A stretch of 64,000 nt of DNA from JACVRW01 sp963771715 (GTDB lineage Bacteria > Actinomycetota > Thermoleophilia > Solirubrobacterales > Thermoleophilaceae): NCBI GenBank assembly GCA_963771715.1, contig CAVYUQ010000012.1, forward strand, positions 1 through 64,000, read 5' to 3'. The translations under genes and the position numbers were made by a program. Shown one piece after another: positions 1 through 7,800 of the stretch (the first letter of the stretch is position 1; each line of letters opens with the position of its first letter). Under the pieces are notes generated by a model, which had not been told where the DNA came from, searched no databases, and saw only the letters and a list, made by a program, of their open reading frames with translations.

Positions 1-36
1 TGCAGAAGGTCGTGGGTTCGAATCCCATCAGCCGCT
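1..36 (+). tRNA. 3' end of a tRNA-Gly(GCC)-like gene, cut by the window edge
   Basis: The first 36 bases read as the 3' strand of the anticodon stem, an AGGTC variable loop, a T arm (GTGGG-TTCGAAT-CCCAT) and the acceptor strand CAGCCGC plus discriminator T. The copy at 10263 has the same sequence preceded by a TTGCCAT anticodon loop, which gives the Gly(GCC) identity. The 5' half lies outside the window, so this may be the functional gene or another remnant. Relative to the copies at 10263 and 11220 it carries a compensated pair change in the T stem (T-A instead of A-T), as expected for a real, folding tRNA. Confidence 0.5.
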
Positions 37-46
37 CTCTCGGATC

Positions 47-64
47 AGGCTCTAGACAGAGCCT
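47..64 (+). terminator. Hairpin just after the first tRNA fragment
   Basis: A perfect 7-bp inverted repeat, AGGCTCT / AGAGCCT with a 4-base loop, starts 11 bases after the tRNA 3' end. There is no T run after it, so a rho-independent role is uncertain. A related hairpin (AGGTTCT/AGAGCCT) follows the third tRNA copy near 11278, so the homology between copies continues past the tRNA. Confidence 0.35.
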
Positions 65-82
65 AAAACGGTGTCCCAGAAG

Positions 83-157
<75 letters not shown>

Positions 158-328
158 ATGTATCAGAGGTCGCCGACTTCGTCACGGGGGAGCCTCCGCG
201 TGATGCCTCGTCGGGCACTCGACAAGGGCTACACCTTCCGCTTCCCCGTAGCTCGAGCCGGCGCTTAGGGTTCCTGCTCGGCAAGCTGAGCGACCCGCGG
301 CTGCGTGACCTGGCACCGGTCGAACGTT

Positions 329-830
329 CTACGAGGCGCTGGAGGCTGGCTCCGCGAGGAGTGCGTCCATCCGGCTTAGCGACAGTCGAAGGCCCTCAGC
401 AAAGCCCTCGGCCATTGCCTCCATACCGTCGCGCGAAAAGAACATGGAGCGCACGGTCATGCGTGTGCGGCCGTCGGTCTCGGAGAGTTCCATCGCAATC
501 CCCGTGAGCGCGAAGTCGTCGTTGGGCTTACCGTCGTCGTCGACGTCGGCGTCGCTCAACTCGAGCGAGCGCGGCGGATCCACCGCTTCGATCCGCCATA
601 CGCCGTGCTCCGCCTCACCGTTGGGGCCTGCAAAGACATGGGCCATCTCGGCGCCAACGCTCATCTCGTACGGCTCGAAGGTCGTCGAATAATTCGGTGG
701 CCCCCACCACAGCCCGAGCTTCTGCGGGTCGGCCCAGAGCTCCCACACCGCTTCGACCGGCGCGTCGAAATCGGCGATGACGGCAGGGTCAAGGTTGTCG
801 AGATCGCTCTCGACGCTGGCTACGGGACAT
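329..830 (-). CDS. AHSA1/SRPBCC-domain protein, frameshifted near its start
   Basis: The readable frame has the hallmarks of the AHSA1 (activator of Hsp90 ATPase homologue 1-like) SRPBCC fold: the DAPVEAVWELWADPQ helix start, a WWGPPNY stretch, and a long C-terminal helix (EGFAEGLRLSLSRMDALL). An ATG at 830 overlaps the TGA of the upstream ArsR gene as TGATG. From that ATG the frame stops after 13 codons, while the conserved frame, which continues into VESDLDNLDPAVIADFDAP, lacks a start codon before GTG 748. Removing one C from the CCC a few bases after the ATG joins the two. Such proteins usually sit downstream of an ArsR repressor and bind small hydrophobic ligands. Either a one-base sequencing error or a recent pseudogene. 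Confidence 0.7.
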
Positions 831-1188
831 CAGGGTTTCCTTTCGTCTTGTTCTGAATCGGAAGCGAGAAGCTCGGACATCCGCTCGACCCGGCCGCGCC
901 AGATCTCTTCGAGATCCTGGAGCGCTCTCCGCCCTCGCGTCGGGCGAGCCCTTCGGGTGCGGCCTCGACGAGCTGCTCTCGGCCGCGGCGGCGCTTGGTG
1001 ACTAGCCCGGCCCGTTCGAGCACCGCGACGTGCTTCTGCACGGCAGCGAACGACATCGGGTAGGCGTCGGCGAGCCGCGAGACGGACGGTGCGTCGCCGC
1101 CAGCCCGGCGCAGGATGTCGCGGCGGGTCGGGTCGGCGAGCGCGTGAAAAACGTCGTCGGTCTTGCTCTCCTCACTTCTGACAACCAT
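830..1188 (-). CDS. ArsR-family winged-helix repressor, frameshifted in the C-terminal third
   Basis: From ATG 1188 the protein has the classic ArsR start (VFHALADPTRRDILRR) and a winged helix with recognition helix FAAVQKHVAVLERAGLV followed by the KRRRGREQLV wing. After about 75 residues the frame drifts, and the expected helix LQDLEEIWRGRVERMSELL with stop TGA at 830-832 is found in the next frame. A single indel near 930-960 explains this. The TGA overlaps the ATG of the AHSA1 gene, so the two are translationally coupled. A perfect 16-bp palindrome spans the start codon, so the gene probably represses itself. A -10-like TAACCT lies 8 bases before the ATG, suggesting a leaderless mRNA. Confidence 0.7.
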
Positions 1189-1196
1189 TTGGTTGT
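1181..1196. promoter_or_regulatory. Probable ArsR operator overlapping the arsR start codon
   Basis: ACAACCATTTGGTTGT is a perfect inverted repeat (ACAACCA / TGGTTGT, 2-base centre) covering the ATG of the arsR gene at 1188. ArsR repressors usually bind such palindromes at their own promoters. The core CCATTTGG resembles the CCATATGG core of the operator at 16483-16502 in front of the second ArsR/AHSA1 pair. Confidence 0.6.
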
Positions 1197-1426
1197 AGGT
1201 TACCACAGCTCTCAGCCGCCAACTTGATCGACTGGCGCGGGCTCGATTTCGCCCTCCGCGGACCTTCAGATCGTGTACACGGCCCACTCCGCGTGTCGGA
1301 GCGAGCGTTGAGAAACTGGCCGCGTGGGCAATAGTCCGAACGTGTCGCGCGCGGCGCGACGCGAACGGCTGGGCGCTGACGAGTTCGAACGCGGTCGAGA
1401 CTCAGATCGCCGTCCACCGGACGACG

Positions 1427-3683
1427 TCAGCGGGCGAGCTCGAGCTCGTAGATCCCGCCGCCGTTCGCGCCGGCGTACAGCAGGCCGGCGGACCGATCGA
1501 CTGCGAGCGCGTCGAAGGTGCGTGGCGGGAGGTGAGTGAAGCGGCGCCAGCGATCGCCGCCGTCGGTACTCCAGAAGACGCCTTGATCGGTCCCTGCGAT
1601 CACGGTCCTTCGGTACTTGGGGTCGATGGCGAGCGCCTCGACTCGGACATCGTCGAGTGCGCCTTGAAGTGGCTGCCAGGTGGTCCCGGCGTTCGTGCTC
1701 TTGGAGAGGCCCGCGTCCGTTCCGGCGTAGACGACCGCCGTGTCTTTCGGGTCGACCGCGAGCGCGAGGACCGGGCTGCGCGGGAGGCCGGCCTGTCGCC
1801 ACGTCTTGCCTCCGTCGACGCTCCTGTGCACGCCGAGGCCGCCCGCGTACAGGGTGTCCGGATTCAGCGGATCGATCGCCAGCGGAGGCGCGGGCGATGG
1901 GTTGGTCGACGGATGCACCGGGTATTTCGGGCACCTCTACGGCCTGCACTTGCGAGGACCTGGGCCAGGTGCGGCCGCCGTCCTGGCTCCGGTAGATGAG
2001 GCTCTCGTAGACGGACCGGTCGTTATGACTGGCGGTGATCGCATGGACGGTCGCCGGGTGTTGCGGGTCGACCGCGAGCTCCGCCCCGGAATGTATCCGG
2101 TCGTCGCGGAGGGTGCGCGTGAATGAAGCCCGCCCAGTTCGCGCCGGCGTTCGTGCTCTTGTAGATGCCGCCGGCGGTGCCCGCGTAGACGGTCGCCGGG
2201 TCTTGCGGATCGACAGCGACGGCAGTGACGCCTCGGTTTGTCAGGCCGGTGTTGACCCTTCGCCACTTGCCGTCCACTCGCTTGAAGACTCCGCGGAACG
2301 GGCCCACGGCCGCGTACGCCGTGCCCGGGCTGCCAGGCGCGAGGGCGAGCGCTGACACGCGTGCGCCGTTCAGACCCGCGTTCGTCGATCGCCAGCTGCG
2401 GCCGCCGTTGACGCTCTTCGAGACGCCAGCCCCCTCGCCGGTGGTGACGTCGGCGTTCGTGGCGACGTAGATCGTCGCAGGGTTGCGGGGGTCGAGCGCG
2501 AAGGCGGTTGAGAACTCGGAGCCGGGCGCGACTGGCGGAATCGCCGGCGATGGTTCGCCAACTGCGGCTGCGGCCCCCGTCCTCGTTCTTCAAGACGCTT
2601 CCCTCCCAGGCGGCGTCGTTGCGTAGACGATGTCGGTGTTGCTCGGATCCAGCGTCAGCCCTGTGATCATCCGACCTTTGAGGCCCGCGTCGCGCCAGTT
2701 CGCGCCGCCGTCCGTCGTCTTCAGGATGCCTTTGGAATCTGTGGGTTAGCGGCGTACATCGTCCCCGGATGCTCCGGGTCGAGCGCCAGCGCATGCACGG
2801 TCGTGCCCTGCAGGCCCACGGGATCCCAGCTCTCGCCTTGGTCGCTGCTCTTGAAGACGCCGCTCCGACGCCCGCCTGCATCGTCCGACACCCTTTCGAG
2901 CGCGTCCCAATATGCGATGACTCTGCCTACTGCCGCCGCGTAGATCGTGCCGGGGTCCCGGGGGTCGAAGAGGAGCTGGCTCACCGCCCCGAGCCCCGTG
3001 CGTCGCCAGCTCGCACCGCCGTTCGTGGACTTGAGCAGGCCGCGGTTCCAAGTGCCTGCGTAGACGATGTCCGGATCGCGCTGATCGACGAGGAGCGTGT
3101 AGACGAAGCCCTCCAAGCCGCGCAAGTAGCCCTCTCCCCTCTTTCTCTTTCCGACGAAGATCCGAGCCCGTCAACCGCCAGGAACGACCCCCGTCCGTCG
3201 TCTTGGCTACGCCTCGCGCGGTCCCGACATACAGGGTCTCCGGGTCCGCGGGCGCGATGGCGATTGCGTCGGCCCGGCCCATCCGGGACGGGAGATTCAG
3301 CGATCGCCACGTGCGACCACCGTCCGGACTCTTGAAGACGCCGGCCTGGACTGTTGCTGCGAAGACGGTGTCCGGGCGCTGGGGGTCGACGGCGAGCGCC
3401 GTGATGGTTCCGCCCTCCAGGCCGGGCGCAGGCCGCCACCTGCCGTCGGTGACCTGAGCGCCGACCCCGCCTTCGCCCTCGGCAGTACCGGTGCCGCCAC
3501 CGCCGCTGTCGAGGACCGGAGAAGCCGAGCAGGCCGGCCGCGACCGCCACGAGCGCCAGGGCCGCGTACCCGCGTCGCCGCCGCCGTGCCCGCTGTCGCG
3601 CTTCCTCGATCAGCGCCTCCAGCGCCTCCGCGTCGTGGCGATCTTCAGAGCTCAGGGGGCGATGGCGGTATGAGCGTGCTCAT
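1427..3683 (-). pseudogene. Membrane-anchored BNR/Ycf48-like beta-propeller protein, broken by several frameshifts
   Basis: The gene starts at ATG 3683 (MSTLIP...) with an Arg-rich cytoplasmic stretch (EEARQRARRRRRGYA), one membrane helix (ALALVAVAAGLLGF) and then many repeats with the signature SxDGGxxW plus DPxxPxTxYAGT (SVDGGKTW, STNAGTTW, TTDGGRSW, STNGGASW, SSDQGESW). This is the BNR/sortilin-like or Ycf48-like propeller pattern. No frame is open throughout: pieces are readable at 1427-1918, 2023-2358, 2721-3125 and 3126-3500 in different frames, so at least four or five indels are needed to restore about 750 residues. The function of such anchored propellers in actinobacteria is not known. 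The number of lesions makes a pseudogene plausible, although other genes here carry single indels too. Confidence 0.65.
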
Positions 3684-3715
3684 GGGGCCTCGATGGAGCT
3701 AGTATCGTTAGCACC

Positions 3716-4063
3716 ATGTTGCCTGTCAAGATCGACCGCGCGGAGCCGACCGATCTGCACGAGCAGGTGGCTGCCGAGATCCGGCGGGCGATCGCCGAAG
3801 GGGAGGCGAAGCCGGGCGAGCGCCTGCCACCGGCCCGCGACCTGGCGGCCGTCCTCGAGGTCAACAGGAACACCGTCCTGCGCGCGCTCAGGCAGCTGCG
3901 CGACGAGGGACTGCTCGAGTTCCGCCGAGGGCGCGGCATCACGGTCGCGGCGAGCCCCGAACATGGGGCCGTCGTCGCTCAGGCGCGCGAGCTCGCGCTC
4001 CTCGCGCGCAAGCACGGCTATCGACGAGACGAGCTGATCCGGATCATCGAGGCTCTGGATTGA
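3716..4063 (+). CDS. GntR-family transcriptional regulator, YtrA-like
   Basis: This 115-residue protein is almost only a GntR winged helix. DLHEQVAAEIRRAIAEGE starts the helix, KPGERLPPARDLA is the diagnostic loop, and VNRNTVLRALRQLRDEGL is the recognition region with the RGRGITV wing. The C-terminal part is too short for a FadR or HutC ligand domain, which fits the small YtrA-type regulators that control adjacent transport or membrane genes. It is transcribed divergently from the propeller gene, 32 bases away. A TAGTAT -10-like element at 3700-3705 ends about ten bases before the ATG, so the message may be leaderless. The gene is intact between two damaged or unusual neighbours. I see no small-molecule pocket from which to guess a ligand. 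Confidence 0.85.
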   Translation: MLPVKIDRAEPTDLHEQVAAEIRRAIAEGEAKPGERLPPARDLAAVLEVNRNTVLRALRQLRDEGLLEFRRGRGITVAASPEHGAVVAQARELALLARKHGYRRDELIRIIEALD

Positions 4064-4317
4064 CGGAGACGCTATTGCGGCGCAATCGACGAGCTTGACG
4101 CCGCGGGACTTAGCCAACTCCCGCCGGTTTCGGTCCGGTTTGCTACGAGTGATTCCGCGGTGAAGTCCTTGTGGGCGCTGAACTGACCGCGACGAGCGAC
4201 GCCGCGATGACCCCGGTGACTGCAGTACGACACCGGCAGAGCACCGTGCTCCTTTTCCAAACTCGGACCGCTCGATGCGGCTCGTCACTCGTCTGGTGGT
4301 CATCTGGTACCACCCGC

Positions 4318-4689
4318 TCAAGCGCTCGCGGTACGCCCGCCCGTGCGCCTGCGCGTGCCGAGGGTTGCCGTCAGCACGAGCGACAGCGCGGCCGCCGCGA
4401 CCGCTCCGATGACCGCCGACACGGGGTCGAACCCGGACGGCTCGTCGACCACTGGCTGCTGCGCCGCCGTCGGGCGAGAGTCGGCCACGTTCCCGGTTCC
4501 TGTTGAGCGCAGATCCTGGTACTCCTGGCCGGCCGAGGCCGCGATGGATGACGGCGGTGGCGCAACCTCCTGAGGTCCACTGGACTGGGAGCCGTCGTGC
4601 GCGTGGGCACCGGACACGGCCAGCGCGCTCGCGAGAGCCGCCGCGGCGAGTGCAGTTGTCAGGCGCTTCATGTATGTGGCGGAGGACAT
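4318..4689 (-). CDS. Small exported protein with C-terminal membrane helix
   Basis: The 123-residue protein has an N-terminal signal peptide (KRLTTALAAAALASALAV, then GAHAHD as probable cleavage region), a low-complexity Ser/Pro/Gln extracytoplasmic segment, and one hydrophobic helix (AVIGAVAAAALSLVLTATL) ending in Arg-rich residues, so it should be anchored with its body outside. The start at 4689 is supported by AAAGGAG six bases upstream. I recognise no family. It lies directly downstream of, and on the same strand as, the AfsR-like regulator, with paired repeats in the gap. That recalls the afsR-afsS arrangement of Streptomyces, although this protein does not look like AfsS. Confidence 0.65.
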   Translation of the reverse strand: MSSATYMKRLTTALAAAALASALAVSGAHAHDGSQSSGPQEVAPPPSSIAASAGQEYQDLRSTGTGNVADSRPTAAQQPVVDEPSGFDPVSAVIGAVAAAALSLVLTATLGTRRRTGGRTASA

Positions 4690-4772
4690 CTCCGCTCCTT
4701 TCTGTCGGCGACCGCCCGTTGCGGTCGATCGACAGCAGCGTGCGCTTGGCCGGTAACCCGCCGCTCACAACG

Positions 4773-4790
4773 CGCTAATCACCGCTAATC
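4773..4790. promoter_or_regulatory. Paired direct repeat, one helical turn apart, upstream of the small exported protein
   Basis: CGCTAATC occurs at 4773-4780 and again at 4783-4790, a 10-base period, 84-101 bases before the start of the minus-strand gene at 4689. SARP-type regulators (BTAD domain, as in the gene that ends at 4808) characteristically bind short direct repeats placed one helical turn apart near the -35 region. The link is inference from this spacing. Confidence 0.35.
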
Positions 4791-4807
4791 CAGGCGGAGG
4801 CCCGCGC

Positions 4808-7800
4808 TCAGCCGCCCGAGCAGACGGCCCGGTACGGCCGGTCGGGGAGCGCGTCCTCCCACTCGTGAGCGCTGAGGTCGCGTCCGGCGACGAGGCAGGC
4901 GTGGCGCTTCCAGGCCTCCGGTGACGCGTCGAGGCGGAGACCCTCACCGCCCGTCGAGACCGCGAAGAGGTGCGAGCCGTCCGGGCTGAAGACGGCGGAC
5001 GCGTACGCCCCGGGCTCAAGGGTGAGCGGTGTCCCGATCGGCTTCCGCGTCGACACGTCCCAGAGCGCAACTGTCCCGTCGGCCCCGGCGGTAGCGAGCA
5101 CCCGGCCGTCCGGCGAGAAGGCGAGCGAGATGACGCGTCCCGAGTGCGCCTCGAACGGCCGGCCCACCCCGCTCCAGTCATCGGTCGAGAAGAAGTGGAT
5201 CGTGCCGTCGGTGGAGCCGATCACGAGGCGGCTGCCGTCGGGTGAGAACGCGACCGAGCGCGACGCTCCCTCGATCTCGACCGACTTGACCAGTCGGCCG
5301 CTGCGGGCGTCCAGGAGGTCTGCGCCGAATCCTGTCTCCGCGGCGACCCACCGGCCGTCCGGGCTGAACGCGAGCGAGCCCGAGGGCGCGGAATCGCTCC
5401 GGAAGCGAGTGAGCTCGCGTCGGCGGACGTCCCACACCCGCACCCGCGGCGGTGTGAAGAGGGCCTCGGCGGCGGCGAGGAACCTGCCGTCGGGAGAGAA
5501 GGCGAGCGCCTGGGCGTCGGCGCGCAGCCCTCGGAGCTCGCCTGCGCTCCGCAGAGTTCTGGCGTTCCAGAGCGTGATGCGCCCGTTCCTGCCCACGACC
5601 GCCAGCAGTCGCCCGTCCGGACTGAAGGCCACATTCCCGGCGAAGCCCTGCATCGCCTGGATGGTTTGACGACGCCTGAGTGTCCGCGCGTCGATGAGGT
5701 CGACCGCTCCGCCGCTTCGCGTCACGGCGAGAGTGCCGCCGTCCGGGCTGATCGCCAGGCCCCTCGTGACGTCGATGACGAACCAAGCCGCGCGAATGCT
5801 CGTATCGAGCGGGGCACCGACGCTGAAGCGCCGGTCGAGCCTCCTGTCCCCGGCCAGGTCCCAGACGACCGCGCGGCCGTCGGTGGCGGAGGTCACCAGT
5901 GTGCGTCCATCGGCCGTGACGTCGAGCCCCCACACTTCTCCGCCCTGGCCGGTGAAGCGCTCGGCGACCCTGCCCCGGGCGACGTCCCAGGCGATTACCT
6001 CTCCGTCGTTCCCGGAAGTCACGAGCGTGCCGCCATCGGGTGTGAAGATCGCCCGGACCACGGAGCCGTTGTGCCGGCCCCTGAACGACCGAACCTGACC
6101 GGACCGCAGGTCGAGCAGCCGGATGCGGCCCGTTTGCCCGCCGAGCGCGAACACGCTGCCATCGGGGCTGACCGTGCCCGCGAAGTCGCCGACCGGGTAG
6201 CTGCGCCGCACCCGCAGCCCGTCGGGGTCGATCTCCCAGGTCCGGCTGTCGCCGGCGCTGGTGATGTAGAACCGCTCGCCATCTACAGGCGCCGAAGGCA
6301 GCAGCGCGCTGCTGTTGCCGATCCTCAACTGGCTTTCGACTGCGCCCGTCTTCCCGTCCACGCGATAGAGCAGGGATGGAGGGGCATCCGGGAATTCGCC
6401 ATGGATCAGGGCAACGACCACATCGCGGGTGTCACCGAGGAACGCGACGTTCGCGACCACGAATGGAGCCTGCTCGGGGAATGCCGGAAGGTCTATGTGC
6501 AGCCTGAGCTTGCGCGTGCGCGGATCGATCAGGTCGACCACCGCGCTCTGGCCTGGGTCCGTGGGATCGATTGAGCCGACCGAGAGCGTGCTGCCGTCGG
6601 GCGAGAAGCGAAGGTGCTGGATGACCCCCTCGCGGATCAGGTAGGGCTTGCCCAGCGGCTCACGGGTGGCGGCGTCATAGACCGTGACCTTCCCGCGGTC
6701 GTCGCCGGTGGCCATCAGGCGTCCGTCGGGGCTCACAGCCCCCGCGAGCAGACGGCGGTCGGAATCCACGATGCCGAGCGCCGCCGGAGCGCGCATCAGG
6801 ACCGACAGGAGGTTGCCCTGGGTGGCGGGTGTCTCGTCGAGCGCCACGCCGGTCCGGGCCAGGAGCAGCGCAGTGTCGAAACGCTCCTGGGTCAGCGCCT
6901 CGGCGCCGAGGCGCTGGGCGTCCGCGCTGAGCGCCGCATCGCGGGCGTCGCCACGCTGGTTGAGGGCTACGACACCCGCCACCAACGCCAGCGCCAGCAA
7001 TCCCGCGCCGCCCGCCAGCAGCGCCCGCAGGCGGCGGTTCGTGCGCCGCTGGCGCTCCGCCTCCTGCTCGGCCCCCGCGCGACTTTCGTCGAGGAAGTCG
7101 CGCTCCAGCGCGTTGAGGTAACCCTCGTGGGCGCCGCTCCAGTCGAGCGCCGCCGCCAGTCGGGCGCCTCGGTAGAGCTCACCCGGGTCCCGGCGCGCTG
7201 TGTCCCACTCGCGGGCGGCATGGATGAGGTGCTGGTGGAGCCGGCGCCCCTCGGCGTCCTCCTCGAGCCATGTCCGCAGCCGCGGCCACTCGCGCAGCAG
7301 TGCCTCGTGTGCGACCTCGACCGTCGCTTCGTCCGCCGTTACGAGCCGGCTGTCGACGAGGACCCCGAGCGCCGCGACAGTCGAACCGTCGCGCTCCGGG
7401 TCGAGCTCGGCCACCGGGACCTGGCGGCGCACGAAGCTCGCCCCTTCGCCTCCGGCATCGGCGAGCCGCACGAGGATCCGCTTCGCGGCGATGCGCTCCG
7501 GCTCGGAGAGCCGCGCGTAGGTCGCCTCGGCGAGCCGCCCCACGGCTCCGCGCACCCCGCCCGTGCGCTCGTACGCGGCCCGGCGCATCACATGGCCGTC
7601 GCGCTCGCGCCACTGCTCGAGCAGGGCGGCAGACAGCAGCGGCAGGCCGCCGGGCTCGTCGAGCACGTCGACGATGAGCGCGTCTGTCAGCGACGGTTCG
7701 ACCCGCAGTCCCACCCGGCGCGCCGGCTCGACGATGGCCCTGCGCAGCTCGTCGCGCCGCATCGGGCCGACGAGCACCTGATTCGCTCCCACGAGCCGCG

